DNA of 64,000 nt from assembly GCF_004570385.1 (NCBI RefSeq), contig NZ_SPQL01000006.1:1-64000 (forward strand). The letters run 5' to 3'. The DNA is from Blastococcus sp. CT_GayMR19. GTDB taxonomy: Bacteria > Actinomycetota > Actinomycetes > Mycobacteriales > Geodermatophilaceae. Both the position numbers and the translations under genes were made by a program. Under the pieces are notes generated by a model. That model did no database searches, had not been told where the DNA came from, and worked only from the letters and a program-made list of their open reading frames with translations. Of the stretch, positions 8,587-18,425 are shown piece by piece (positions within the stretch are counted from its first letter, which is position 1; each line of letters starts with the position of its first letter).

Positions 8587-9309
8587 ATGCCACTGACGCC
8601 TGCCGACGTGCACAACGTCGTCTTCAAGAAGCCGCCGATCGGCAAACGGGGCTATGACGAGGACGAGGTCGACGCCTTCCTCGATGTCGTGGAGGCCGAG
8701 CTCGCCCGGCTGATCGAGGAGAACAACGAGCTGCGCTCCGCCGCGAGCCGGGTCGTCGCGCGGGTCGAGGAGCGTCCGGAGCCCGTGGTGGCTGCACCGG
8801 CGGCCATCGCGGCACCCCCGCCGCCCGTCGCGCCCCGGGAGGACGACAGCGCCCGCGCGTCCCGCATGCTCGCGCTGGCCACCGAGACCGCGGACCGCTA
8901 CGTCAACGAGGCCAAGACCCAGGCCGAGCAGATGCTCAGCGGCGCGAAGAGCAACAGCGACCGACTGATGACCGACGCGCGCGCCAAGAGCGAGCAGATG
9001 GTCGCCGAGGCCAAGCACCGCGCCGACTCGATGATCGGCGACGCCCGCACCCGCGCCGAGACCCTGGAGCGCGAGTCGCGCGCCAAGGCGGCGAGCCTCG
9101 AGCAGGACGCCGAGCGCCGGCACACCGAGGCGATGAGCGGCCTCGAGGAGAAGCGCAGCAGCCTCGAGCGCAAGATCGAGGAGCTGCGGACCTTCGAGCG
9201 CGAGTACCGCACGCGTCTGCGGTCCTACCTCGAGTCGCACCTGCGTGACCTGGACAGCCGCGGCTCGGCCGAGCCCTCGGCCAACAGCCGGCAGCACGCC
9301 AGCGCCTGA
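8587..9309 (+). CDS. wag31: polar growth scaffold protein Wag31 (DivIVA)
   Basis: DivIVA/Wag31 marks cell poles and directs apical wall synthesis in actinobacteria. The 240-residue product opens with the membrane-binding DivIVA N-domain ([31 protein letters not shown]), then has a Pro/Ala linker near residues 65-85 and a long coiled coil of Ala/Glu/Lys/Arg heptads to about residue 225. It is the last gene of this division cluster and is followed by a terminator-like hairpin. Confidence 0.96.
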   Translation: MPLTPADVHNVVFKKPPIGKRGYDEDEVDAFLDVVEAELARLIEENNELRSAASRVVARVEERPEPVVAAPAAIAAPPPPVAPREDDSARASRMLALATETADRYVNEAKTQAEQMLSGAKSNSDRLMTDARAKSEQMVAEAKHRADSMIGDARTRAETLERESRAKAASLEQDAERRHTEAMSGLEEKRSSLERKIEELRTFEREYRTRLRSYLESHLRDLDSRGSAEPSANSRQHASA

Positions 9310-9341
9310 CCTCGGCGAACCACCCCGTCGCGGCAGTCGAC

Positions 9342-9376
9342 GAGAGGGCCCCTGGACATCGTCCGGGGGCCCTCTC
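9342..9376 (+). terminator. terminator-like hairpin after wag31
   Basis: An 11-bp perfect stem pairs GAGAGGGCCCC (9342-9352) with GGGGCCCTCTC (9366-9376) around a 13-base loop. There is no real T-run, as is common for GC-rich terminators. It lies 33 bases after the wag31 stop and separates it from the next, separately promoted gene. Confidence 0.75.
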
Positions 9377-9442
9377 GCGTTCCCGGGGGCGGGGACGGCG
9401 GCGCGCCGCGCGCGAACGGGGCGGGCCGATTCCCTTCCGTCC

Positions 9443-9448
9443 TAGAGT
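9443..9448 (+). promoter_or_regulatory. -10 element TAGAGT for a leaderless transcript
   Basis: TAGAGT matches the actinobacterial TANNNT -10 consensus and ends seven bases before GTG 9456, so transcription would begin at or next to the start codon. Confidence 0.6.
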
Positions 9449-9455
9449 GCCCACC

Positions 9456-10001
9456 GTGATCTTGGCTGCCGGACTGCTCGTGCTCCTCGGCCTGGGCCTC
9501 TTCGTCGCCGGCATCCTGACCGGCGCCACCGCGCTCTACTGGGGATGTGTCGCCGCCTGCGTGGTCGCGGCGGTGCTGCTGGTCGTCGCCCGGCGCCGGA
9601 TCTCGGCGGCCGCGTCCGGTGGCACTCCGGCGGCGGCGAACGGGGCCCCGGCGGCCACGCCGGGCCAGGGGACGGCGGCGCCGGCCGGTGCCACGGAGCC
9701 GGCCGGCGCGGCCGCTCCTGCCGGGCCCGCGGCCCCGCCGGAGGACCTGCCCGACCCGGACGTGGAGGAGGTCGAGGTCACCGACCTGCTGCTGGTCGTC
9801 GACCTCAAGGACGAGGTGCTCGTCCTCGACGAGCACCCGCGCTACCACCTGGCCGACTGCGTGCACCTCCGGGGCCGGACACCGATCCCGCTGCCCGTCG
9901 ACGAGGCGCGCACCGACGGGTTCACCCCGTGCGCGGTGTGCGAGCCCGACCGGAACCTCGCCCAGCGCGCCCGCGCCCGCAGGCACGCCACGGGCACCTG
10001 A
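9456..10001 (+). CDS. membrane-anchored protein of unknown function with a C-terminal Cys/His segment
   Basis: The 181-residue product has two N-terminal transmembrane helices (about residues 2-22 and 28-46), an Ala/Pro/Gly-rich linker, then a conserved-looking domain from about residue 105 (VTDLLLVVDLKDEVLVLDEHPRYHLADCVHL ... GFTPCAVCEPD). The His, Cys and CxxC residues suggest metal binding, but no named family is recognised. GTG 9456 is favoured over GTG 9447 because it sits seven bases after a TAGAGT -10 element with no ribosome-binding site. It ends before a palindrome pair and convergent ileS. Confidence 0.75.
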   Translation: MILAAGLLVLLGLGLFVAGILTGATALYWGCVAACVVAAVLLVVARRRISAAASGGTPAAANGAPAATPGQGTAAPAGATEPAGAAAPAGPAAPPEDLPDPDVEEVEVTDLLLVVDLKDEVLVLDEHPRYHLADCVHLRGRTPIPLPVDEARTDGFTPCAVCEPDRNLAQRARARRHATGT

Positions 10002-10016
10002 CCCCGGCCCCCTCTC

Positions 10017-10036
10017 CGCTTTCGGTACCGAAAGCG
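10017..10036. repeat. palindrome copy C (perfect, 20 bp)
   Basis: An exact copy of CGCTTTCGGTACCGAAAGCG lies between the convergent stops of the gene ending at 10001 and ileS. Its centre is 34 bp from copy D, the same spacing as copies A and B. Confidence 0.92.
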
Positions 10037-10047
10037 TGCGCCTCCCT

Positions 10048-10073
10048 CCCCGCTTTCGGTACCGAAAGCGGGG
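10048..10073. repeat. palindrome copy D (perfect, 26 bp)
   Basis: The 20-bp core at 10051-10070 is extended by three C:G pairs on each side. A G-run follows (to 10079). Lying between two convergent genes, the C-D pair could act as a bidirectional terminator. Confidence 0.92.
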
Positions 10074-10084
10074 GGGGGGCGGCC

Positions 10085-13000
10085 TCAGCTGGTGGCGCGG
10101 GCCAGCCAGAAGCGGGAGCCCTCGGGGCCCTCGATGCCCGGGCCGTCGCCCGGCGTCCCGGCGTGCAGGGACACCGCGAGCACCTCGGCGGCGATCTGGG
10201 CGGCGTGCTCGGGAAGCGCCTCGGACATGGCGCCCTCGGCGGTCCACCACAGCTCGATGCGGTCGCTGACCTCCAGGCCGCTGGTCTTGCGGGCCTCCTG
10301 GATGAGCCGGACCGCCTCGCGGGCGAGACCTGCCCGCTCCAGGGCCGGGGTGAGCGTCAGGTCCAGGGCGACCGTGAGCCCGCCGCCGCTGGCCACGGTC
10401 CAGCCCTCGCGCGGCGTCTCGGTGACGATCAGATCGCCGTCCTCGAGCTGGACCGGGTCGCCGTCGACCTCGACCGAGGCCGTGCCGGCCCGGTAGGCGG
10501 CGGTCAGCTCCGCAGCATCCGCGCCGGCGACCGCCGTCGCCACGGCCTGGACCTGCTTGCCCAGCCGGCGTCCCACGGCGCGGAAGTCGACCTTGACACT
10601 CACGTCGACGAGCTCCCCGACCGCCGACAGCTCGACCAGTTCGGTCACGTTCAACTCGTCGGCGACCTCGGCCACCAGATCGCGCGGGAGGGCCGCCCAG
10701 CCCGGCGCGGCGACGACCGCGCGGGCCAGGGGCTGCCGGGTGCGGACCTTGGCCGACGTCCGGGCCGAGCGTCCGAGCTCGACCAGCCGGCGCACCAGGG
10801 CCACCTGGCGGACCAGCTCGTCGTCGCGGGCCGCCTCGTCGACCGCGGGCCAGGAGGCCAGGTGCACCGAGTCGGGGGCGTCGACCAGCCCCGGCGCGAC
10901 CGCGCGGGCCCACACCTCCTCGGTGACGAACGGGGTGAACGGAGCCATCAGCCGGGTGAGGCCGTCGAGCACCTCGTGCAGGGTCGCCAGGGCGGCCGGG
11001 TCGCCGTCCCAGAAGCGGCGGCGGGACCGGCGGACGTACCAGTTGGACAGGTCGTCGACGAAGCCGGCGAGCAGCCGGCCCGCGCCCTGGGTGTCGAAGT
11101 CCTCCAGCGCGTCGGTCACCGCGGAGGTGACCGAGGCCAGCTCGGCGAGGGCCCAGCGGTCGAGCAGCGGACGCCCGGCGCGGTCCGGGGCCGGCGACGC
11201 AGCCGGATCCCAGGCGTTGGCCTCGGCGTACAGGGTGAAGAAGCTCGCGGTGTTCCAGTAGGTGAGCAGCACCTTGCGCACGACCTCGGACAGCGTCTCG
11301 TGGCCCACGCGCCGCGCCGACCACGGCGAGCCGCCGGCCAGCATGAACCAGCGGACGGCGTCCGCGCCGTGCCGGTCCATCAGCGGGATCGGCTCGAGGA
11401 TGTTGCCCAGGTGCTTGCTCATCTTGCGGCCGTCCTCGGCGAGGATGTGGCCCAGGCAGAGCACGTTCTCGTAGGAGCTCTTCTCGAACACCAGCGTGCC
11501 CACGGCCATCAGCGTGTAGAACCAGCCGCGGGTCTGGTCGATCGCCTCGCAGATGAACTGCGCGGGGTAGGCCGCCTCGAACTGCTCCCTGTTGCGGTGC
11601 GGAGCCCCCCACTGGGCGAACGGCATCGACCCGGAGTCGTACCAGGCGTCGATGACCTGCCGGACCCGGCGGAAGGTGCCCTCCTCGCCGGGCAGCATGA
11701 ACGTGACGTCGTCGATGAACGGCCGGTGCGGATCGAGGTCGGAGAGGTCCCGGCCGGTCAGCTCCGACAGCTCGGCCAGCGAGCCGACGGCGACCAGCCG
11801 CGTGGGGTCGGCGTCGTTGCGCCAGATCGGCAGCGGCGTCCCCCAGTACCGGTCGCGGGAGAGCGCCCAGTCGACGTTGTTGTTCAGCCAGTCGCCGTAG
11901 CGGCCCGTCTTGATGTTCTCGGGGTACCAGTTCGTCCTGTCGTTCTCGGCGAGCAGCTTGTCCTTGATCGCGCTGGTGCGGATGTACCACGAGGGCTGCG
12001 CGTAGTACATGAGCGGCGTGTGGCAGCGCCAGCAGTGCGGATAGCTGTGCTCGTAGCGCTGTTCCCGCCACAGGACGCCGCGCTTCTTCAGGTCCTCCAC
12101 CAGCGTCGGGTCGGCGGCCTTGAAGAAGTGCCCGCCCACCAGGGGGACGTCGCCGAGGAAGTGGCCGGTGCCGTCGATCGGGTTGACCACCGCCATCCCG
12201 TAGCTCCGGCAGACGGCGAGGTCGTCGGCGCCGAAGGCGGGGGACTGGTGCACCAGGCCCGTGCCGTCCTCGGTCGTCACGTACTCGGCGAGGACGACGT
12301 AGTGCGCGTTGTCGTCCGGGAACTCGACGAGCTCGAACGGGCGCTGGTAGGTCGTCCGCTCCCAGTCCCGCCCCACGGTGCGGGCCAGCACCTCGACGTC
12401 GTCGTCGCCGAGCACCGACGCCAGCAGCGGCTCGGCCACGACGACCGTGTCGTCCCCGCGCCGGGCGACCACGTAGGTGACCTCGGGGTGGACGGCGACG
12501 GCCGTGTTCGACGGCAGCGTCCACGGCGTCGTCGTCCAGACGAGCAGGTCGGCCTTCCCGGCCCACTCGCCGCTGGTGACCGGCAGCCGGACGTAGACCG
12601 ACGGGTCGGTGAGGGTCTCGTAGCCCTGGGCGACCTCGTGGTCGGACAGCCCCGTGCCGCAGCGCGGGCAGTACGGCGCGACCCGGTGGTCCTCGACCAG
12701 CAGCCCCTTGTCGAAGACCTGCTTGAGCGACCACCAGACGCTCTCGATGTAGGCCGGATCCATCGTCCAGTAGGCCGTGGACAGGTCGACCCAGTAGCCC
12801 ATGCGGCGGGTGAGGTCGGAGAACGAGCCGACGTGCCGTTCCACCGACTCGCGGCAGCGGGCGTTGAACTCGGCGATGCCGTACCGCTCGATGTCGGGCT
12901 TGCCGGCGAAGCCGAGCTCCTGCTCGACGGCGATCTCGACGGGCAGGCCGTGGCAGTCCCAGCCGGCGCGGCGGGGGACGTGCCAGCCCTGCATGGTCTT

Positions 13001-13237
13001 GAACCGGGGGAAGACGTCCTTGAACGCCCGCGCCTCGATGTGGTGGGTGCCGGGGCGGCCGTTGGCCGTGGGCGGTCCCTCGTAGAAGTTCCACTGCGGC
13101 CGCCCCTCCGAGGCCTCCAGCGACCGCGCGAAGACCTTGTCGGCCTCCCACCGCGCCAGGATCCCCTGCTCCAGCGCGGGCAGGTCGACCTGAGGGGGCA
13201 GCGCGGCGAACGGACCGGCGGGGGAGGGAACACTCAC
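10085..13237 (-). CDS. ileS: isoleucyl-tRNA synthetase IleS
   Basis: IleS charges tRNA-Ile with isoleucine and edits valine. The 1050-residue product is the long, eukaryote-like class. The HIGH-type motif is GRPGTHHIEAR at residues 60-70, and the second class-I motif is KMSKH at 605-609. The editing-domain and anticodon-domain segments are in order, and the C-terminal extension is present. The start is GTG 13237: homology begins there, and a -10-like GAGAAT (13249-13244) ends six bases before it, suggesting a leaderless mRNA. Upstream sequence shows no T-box, which precedes ileS in some other actinobacteria. Confidence 0.96.
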   Translation of the reverse strand: MSVPSPAGPFAALPPQVDLPALEQGILARWEADKVFARSLEASEGRPQWNFYEGPPTANGRPGTHHIEARAFKDVFPRFKTMQGWHVPRRAGWDCHGLPVEIAVEQELGFAGKPDIERYGIAEFNARCRESVERHVGSFSDLTRRMGYWVDLSTAYWTMDPAYIESVWWSLKQVFDKGLLVEDHRVAPYCPRCGTGLSDHEVAQGYETLTDPSVYVRLPVTSGEWAGKADLLVWTTTPWTLPSNTAVAVHPEVTYVVARRGDDTVVVAEPLLASVLGDDDVEVLARTVGRDWERTTYQRPFELVEFPDDNAHYVVLAEYVTTEDGTGLVHQSPAFGADDLAVCRSYGMAVVNPIDGTGHFLGDVPLVGGHFFKAADPTLVEDLKKRGVLWREQRYEHSYPHCWRCHTPLMYYAQPSWYIRTSAIKDKLLAENDRTNWYPENIKTGRYGDWLNNNVDWALSRDRYWGTPLPIWRNDADPTRLVAVGSLAELSELTGRDLSDLDPHRPFIDDVTFMLPGEEGTFRRVRQVIDAWYDSGSMPFAQWGAPHRNREQFEAAYPAQFICEAIDQTRGWFYTLMAVGTLVFEKSSYENVLCLGHILAEDGRKMSKHLGNILEPIPLMDRHGADAVRWFMLAGGSPWSARRVGHETLSEVVRKVLLTYWNTASFFTLYAEANAWDPAASPAPDRAGRPLLDRWALAELASVTSAVTDALEDFDTQGAGRLLAGFVDDLSNWYVRRSRRRFWDGDPAALATLHEVLDGLTRLMAPFTPFVTEEVWARAVAPGLVDAPDSVHLASWPAVDEAARDDELVRQVALVRRLVELGRSARTSAKVRTRQPLARAVVAAPGWAALPRDLVAEVADELNVTELVELSAVGELVDVSVKVDFRAVGRRLGKQVQAVATAVAGADAAELTAAYRAGTASVEVDGDPVQLEDGDLIVTETPREGWTVASGGGLTVALDLTLTPALERAGLAREAVRLIQEARKTSGLEVSDRIELWWTAEGAMSEALPEHAAQIAAEVLAVSLHAGTPGDGPGIEGPEGSRFWLARATS

Positions 13238-13409
13238 GGGCCCATTCTCCCCGAGCCGCCAAACACACCTCCGGTGGGGAACCCGACGCCTCCGGCGGGG
13301 CACGGGTCGACCGCCCGCCCGCGCCCCGCCGGGCCGCCGGCGGCGGGGTTCCGGCCGGGCGGCCAGGCGCTCCGAGCCTGAGCCGGCGCCGTAGGAAAGA
13401 CTGACTCCC

Positions 13410-13427
13410 ATGAGGGGAGCCCGGTGA
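13410..13427 (+). other. five-codon ORF over the antiporter ribosome-binding site
   Basis: ATG 13410 reads MRGAR and stops at TGA 13425-13427, overlapping the antiporter GTG 13424 (GTGA). A hexamer AAGACT ends near 13403, about seven bases before this ATG, so the short ORF could be translated from the 5' end. The same bases form a good Shine-Dalgarno (AGGGGAG), which may be their only role. Confidence 0.3.
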
Positions 13428-14935
13428 ACACCGACGTCACCGTGGCCCTCGCGATCGGCGCGATGGTCGTCCTCGTGGCGGCGATCGCCCTCCGGGTCGC
13501 CGACCGGGCCGGCCTGCCCAGCCTGCTGCTGTACCTCGCACTGGGCATCGCCCTCGGCGAGGGGGGCGCCGGAGTCCAGTTCGAGGACTTCTCGCTCACG
13601 CAGACCCTCGGCGTGGCGGCCCTCGTGGTGATCCTCGCCGAAGGTGGCCTGACCACCCGCTGGGGCGACGTGCGCCGGGCCGTCGGGCCCGGCCTGACCC
13701 TCGCGACCGTCGGCGTCGTGGTCAGCGTCGGGGTGACCGCGGCCATCACGGTCTGGCTGCTCGAGTTCAGCTGGGGGTACGCCCTGCTGCTCGCGGCGGT
13801 CATCAGCTCGACGGACGCCGCGGCCGTCTTTGCCACGCTCCGCCGGCTGCCCCTACCGCGTCGCATGGCGGCGTCGCTGGAGGCGGAGAGCGGGCTCAAC
13901 GACGCCCCCGCCATCCTCCTCGTCGCGGTCCTGGCCGAGCAGCTCACCGGCGGCGAGACGCACGCCTGGTGGGTGACCGCCCTGGAGATCGTGGGGGAGT
14001 TGCTGGGGGGCACGATCGTCGGCCTGCTCATCGGCTTCGGCGGGGTCCAGCTGCTGCGTCGCTCGGCGCTGCCGCTGTCGGGCTTCTACCCCCTGGCCAC
14101 CCTCGCCCTCTGCGTGCTCGCGTTCTCCTCGGCCGATCTGCTGCACACCTCGGGCTTCGTCGCCGTCTACCTGTGCGGCCTCGTCCTCGGGAACGCCAAG
14201 CTGCCGCACCGGTCGGCGTCGATCGGCTTCGCCGAGGGCATGGCCTCGCTGGCCCAGATCGGCTTGTTCGTGCTGCTGGGGCTGCTGGTCTCGCCCGGCC
14301 GGCTGGACGACGCGGTCGGCCCGGCGTTGCTCGTCGGGGGCGCGCTGCTGCTGGTGGCCCGCCCGCTGTCGGTGGTGGTGAGCCTGGTCTGGTTCCGGTT
14401 CCCGTGGGCCCAGCAGATCTTCATCTCCTGGGCGGGCCTCCGGGGGGCGGTTCCCATCGTGCTGGCGACCTTCCCGCTGACCGCGCAGGTGCCGGGGGCG
14501 GCGTTCGTCTTCGACACGGTGTTCGTGCTCGTCGTCGTCTTCACGCTGGTGCAGGGCTGGTCGCTCCCGTGGGTCGCCCGCCGCCTGGGGATCGCCACTC
14601 CGCTGACGCCGCGCGACGTCGCGGTGGAGTCCACGACTCTGGACGAGCTCGACGCCGACCTGATGCAGATGACCGTGCCTCCCCGGTCCCGGCTGCACGG
14701 CGTGTACCTGCCGGAGCTGCGCCTGCCGGCGGACGCCGCCGTGGTGCTGATCGTCCGGGACGGGCGCTCCTTCGTCCCCGACCACACGACCCGCTTCATG
14801 CGCGGCGACCAGGCGCTCCTGGTGTCTGCCCGGCGGTCGCGCCCCGAGGCCGAGCGGCGGCTGCGCGCGGTCAGCCGGGCGGGGCGACTGGCCAGCTGGC
14901 GCGGCGAGACCGGCTCTGCGACCGAGCTCGACTGA
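13424..14935 (+). CDS. potassium or sodium/proton antiporter, NhaP2/CvrA type (CPA1)
   Basis: This 503-residue integral membrane protein has about 12 hydrophobic helices. The CPA1 ion-path signatures ISSTDAAAVFATLR and LEAESGLNDAPAILL (about 125-165) are followed by a C-terminal TrkA-C/RCK-like domain (about 410-480, with LRLPADAAVVLIVRDGR). NhaP2-type proteins exchange K+ or Na+ for H+ and are often gated by a ligand at the RCK domain; the ion cannot be read from sequence. It is divergent from ileS, with 186 bases between starts. AGGGGAG precedes GTG 13424. Confidence 0.88.
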   Translation: MNTDVTVALAIGAMVVLVAAIALRVADRAGLPSLLLYLALGIALGEGGAGVQFEDFSLTQTLGVAALVVILAEGGLTTRWGDVRRAVGPGLTLATVGVVVSVGVTAAITVWLLEFSWGYALLLAAVISSTDAAAVFATLRRLPLPRRMAASLEAESGLNDAPAILLVAVLAEQLTGGETHAWWVTALEIVGELLGGTIVGLLIGFGGVQLLRRSALPLSGFYPLATLALCVLAFSSADLLHTSGFVAVYLCGLVLGNAKLPHRSASIGFAEGMASLAQIGLFVLLGLLVSPGRLDDAVGPALLVGGALLLVARPLSVVVSLVWFRFPWAQQIFISWAGLRGAVPIVLATFPLTAQVPGAAFVFDTVFVLVVVFTLVQGWSLPWVARRLGIATPLTPRDVAVESTTLDELDADLMQMTVPPRSRLHGVYLPELRLPADAAVVLIVRDGRSFVPDHTTRFMRGDQALLVSARRSRPEAERRLRAVSRAGRLASWRGETGSATELD

Positions 14936-14940
14936 GAGCC

Positions 14941-15579
14941 GTGCGCACCGAAGGCGAGCCGGCCGCCGCCGGCCTGACCCCTGGCGAGCTGTTCGAGGGC
15001 GGGACGGAACCCTCCTGGTGGGCGGACCGGTGGGCGGCGCTGCCGCGCGGCGGCCGCCGGCTCGTCGTCGGGCTCGCCGTCCTCGTCCTGCTCGGCGGGG
15101 GTGTCGCCCTCGTCCGGAACTGGATGGCCGAGCGCGAGCTCCGGCAGGCCGTCGAGCTGACTGCGACGGTCGGCGTCTGGAGCTCGTCGACGAACCGGCC
15201 CGGAGGCGAGGTGGGCTTCTTCGTGCTGGTCGGCAACGACGGCCCCCTCCCCGTGTCGGTGACGTCGGTGACCGCCGCGGGTGACGGGGTGCAGGTGCGC
15301 ATGCGGGACGACGGTGCCCGGCCGGTCGCACCCGGGCAGCAGATCGAGATCCCGCTGTCGGTGCGGCTCACCTGCGTCCCGGGCGCCGGCGAGGCGCGAC
15401 CGTCGCTGGACGGCGAGATCGGGGTCCGCCGGGACGACGGCGGTTCGACGTCCCGGCCCGTCGCACTGCGGCCGGCCACCCCGGTCCTGGACGTCGCGGC
15501 GACGCTCTGCGGGGTGCGCCCGGACCTGCGCGACCACGAGCTGTCCGGGCCGGTCCTGCGCTCCCCGGGCGACGGCTAG
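14941..15579 (+). CDS. membrane-anchored protein of unknown function
   Basis: The 212-residue product has a cytoplasmic N-terminus of about 40 residues, one transmembrane helix (RLVVGLAVLVLLGGGVALV, about 40-58), and an extracytoplasmic beta-rich domain with two cysteines (in RLTCVPG and ATLCGV) that may form a disulfide. GTG 14941 begins five bases after the antiporter stop, so the two are probably co-transcribed. I do not recognise a family; similar folds occur in surface or sensor domains, but no function is proposed. Confidence 0.75.
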   Translation: MRTEGEPAAAGLTPGELFEGGTEPSWWADRWAALPRGGRRLVVGLAVLVLLGGGVALVRNWMAERELRQAVELTATVGVWSSSTNRPGGEVGFFVLVGNDGPLPVSVTSVTAAGDGVQVRMRDDGARPVAPGQQIEIPLSVRLTCVPGAGEARPSLDGEIGVRRDDGGSTSRPVALRPATPVLDVAATLCGVRPDLRDHELSGPVLRSPGDG

Positions 15580-15770
15580 GAGACCGGGTCCGGGCGGTCC
15601 GGGTCACCGCTGCATAACGGAAACCCCCAGGGGGGCCACTCCTGTGGCGTCCCTCACACCTGCGTGCCATGGTTCCGGAGGACGCACCGGGCGACGCCAC
15701 GACCAGCGGATTTCCGCCGGTCGCGAGCGGTCATGTGCTCGGTGAATAGGCACAGCTGAGAGGACGCCAC

Positions 15771-16919
<1,149 letters not shown>

Positions 16920-16968
16920 CCACCTGTCCACGGCCTCCGGCCCCGACCAGCCACACGTCCACCCCGGT

Positions 16969-16987
16969 GTCAGCTGAGTCTGCTGAC
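16969..16987. promoter_or_regulatory. inverted repeat before the sugar-binding-protein gene
   Basis: GTCAGC and GCTGAC (16969-16974 and 16982-16987) are separated by seven bases in the 109-bp gap between the ATPase and binding-protein genes. It could be a repressor operator or a weak terminator of the ATPase transcript. No regulator gene lies nearby to decide. Confidence 0.35.
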
Positions 16988-17028
16988 CGGGAGTTCCCTC
17001 GACCAAGCAAGTGTCCGAAGGAGTGCAC

Positions 17029-18339
17029 ATGCGCATCAGATCGACTCTCACCACGACCGCGACGCTCGGCGCCGCCGCCGTCCTGACGGCCGGCTGCCTG
17101 AGCGAAGGCGGCGGTGGTGGCGGCGGCAGCGGCAACACCAGCAACACCATCGAGGTCATGTACGCCTTCGCCGGCGAGCAGGAGGCGGGCTTCCAGGCCG
17201 AGGTCGAGGCATGGGCCGCGGAGAACGACGTCACCGTCGAGTTCTCCCAGACGGGCAACTTCAACCAGCTGATCAACACCCGCGTGCAGGGCAACGACGC
17301 GCCGGACGTCGCGCTCTTCCCGCAGCCGGGCATCATGACCGACCTCGCCGGCGAGGGCCTGCTGGCCGACCTCACCGACGTCGTGGACCAGGCCGACCTG
17401 GACGCGATGATCCCGGGTGCGCTGGAGACCGGGCAGGTGGACGGGACGCAGTACGCGGTCCCGATGAGCATCAACGTCAAGAGCATCGTCTTCTACCCGA
17501 AGGGGGCTGCGGAGGCCGCGGGCCTCACCGAGCCGCCGGCGACCCTCGAGGACCTGCAGGCGCTGACCGAGGGCATCGCGGCCACCGGCACGACGCCCTG
17601 GTGCTTCGGCATCGAGTCCGAGGCGGCCACCGGCTGGCCGGCGACGGACTGGGTCGAGAACCTGATGCTGATCAACTACGGCAGCGAGACCTACAACGAG
17701 TGGGTCAATCACGAGATCCCGTTCAACGACCCGCAGGTGGTCGACGTCCTGGAGCAGATGGAGGGGTTGCTCCTGGAGGAGGGCCGGACGAACGGTGGCC
17801 GGCAGTCGATCGCCAGCAGCAACTTCAACACCGCGGCCAACCCGATGTTCGACGAGCCCCCGGGCTGCTACATGTACCGGCAGGGCAACTTCGTGGCCAC
17901 GCCGGGCAACTTCCCGGACGACGTCATCGCGGACATCGACAACCAGGTCGGCGTCTTCCCGATGCCGGGCCTGACCGCGGAGGACAAGCCGGTGCTCGGC
18001 GGCGGCGACCTGGCCGGCATCTTCAGCCAGGAGAACGAGTCCGCTCAGAAGCTCGTCCAGTTCCTCTCCTCGGCGGAGTTCGGGACGAACGGCTACGCCG
18101 AGAACGGCACGTGGTTCTCCGCACGCACCGACTTCGACACCAGCCTGTACGCGAACGAGGTGATGAAGTCCATCGGCGACATCGCCTACTCGTCGACCGA
18201 GTTCGTGTTCGACGGCTCCGACCAGATGCCGGGCGAGGTCGGTTCGGGCTCCTTCTGGCGGGAGATGACCGCCTACATCAGCGGCGGCACCGACGCCAAG
18301 ACGGCCCTGGACAACATCGAGGCCAGCTGGCCGCAGTGA
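17029..18339 (+). CDS. sugar ABC transporter substrate-binding lipoprotein
   Basis: The 436-residue extracellular binding protein has a lipoprotein signal: a short basic start, a hydrophobic stretch and lipobox LTAGC with Cys23 as the lipid-modified residue, then a Gly-rich tether. The body is a family 1 solute-binding fold (IEVMYAFAGEQEAGFQAEVEAWAAEN, DVALFPQPGIM, YAVPMSINVKSIVFYPK). It should deliver oligosaccharide to the permeases downstream. GAAGGAG at 17017-17023 fixes ATG 17029 rather than the ATG at 17011. A 16-bp hairpin follows the gene. Confidence 0.93.
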   Translation: MRIRSTLTTTATLGAAAVLTAGCLSEGGGGGGGSGNTSNTIEVMYAFAGEQEAGFQAEVEAWAAENDVTVEFSQTGNFNQLINTRVQGNDAPDVALFPQPGIMTDLAGEGLLADLTDVVDQADLDAMIPGALETGQVDGTQYAVPMSINVKSIVFYPKGAAEAAGLTEPPATLEDLQALTEGIAATGTTPWCFGIESEAATGWPATDWVENLMLINYGSETYNEWVNHEIPFNDPQVVDVLEQMEGLLLEEGRTNGGRQSIASSNFNTAANPMFDEPPGCYMYRQGNFVATPGNFPDDVIADIDNQVGVFPMPGLTAEDKPVLGGGDLAGIFSQENESAQKLVQFLSSAEFGTNGYAENGTWFSARTDFDTSLYANEVMKSIGDIAYSSTEFVFDGSDQMPGEVGSGSFWREMTAYISGGTDAKTALDNIEASWPQ

Positions 18340-18351
18340 GCTGAGCAGTAG

Positions 18352-18387
18352 CCGGGGTGCCGGGCGGTTCGCCGCCCGGCACCCCGG
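18352..18387 (+). promoter_or_regulatory. 16-bp perfect hairpin with TTCG loop between binding-protein and permease genes
   Basis: Left arm 18352-18367 pairs perfectly with right arm 18372-18387 around TTCG (18368-18371). It begins 12 bases after the binding-protein stop and ends 38 bases before the permease start. Such hairpins in ABC operons protect the upstream message from 3' decay and/or partly terminate, giving more binding protein than permease. There is no T-run, so stabilisation is at least as likely as termination. Confidence 0.85.
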
Positions 18388-18425
18388 ATCCCTCGTCCTC
18401 GCCCGCCCCCGACGGGAGGCTCCCC

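Noticed and set aside
9225-13268. Minus-strand open frame of 1347 codons sharing the ileS region
   Set aside because: It is out of frame with ileS on the same strand; the ileS frame carries the HIGH and KMSKS motifs.
13238-13423. T-box riboswitch before ileS
   Set aside because: Read on the ileS strand, the leader lacks a T-box GGTGGTACCGCG-type segment, and a -10-like hexamer lies six bases before the start, leaving no leader RNA if used.
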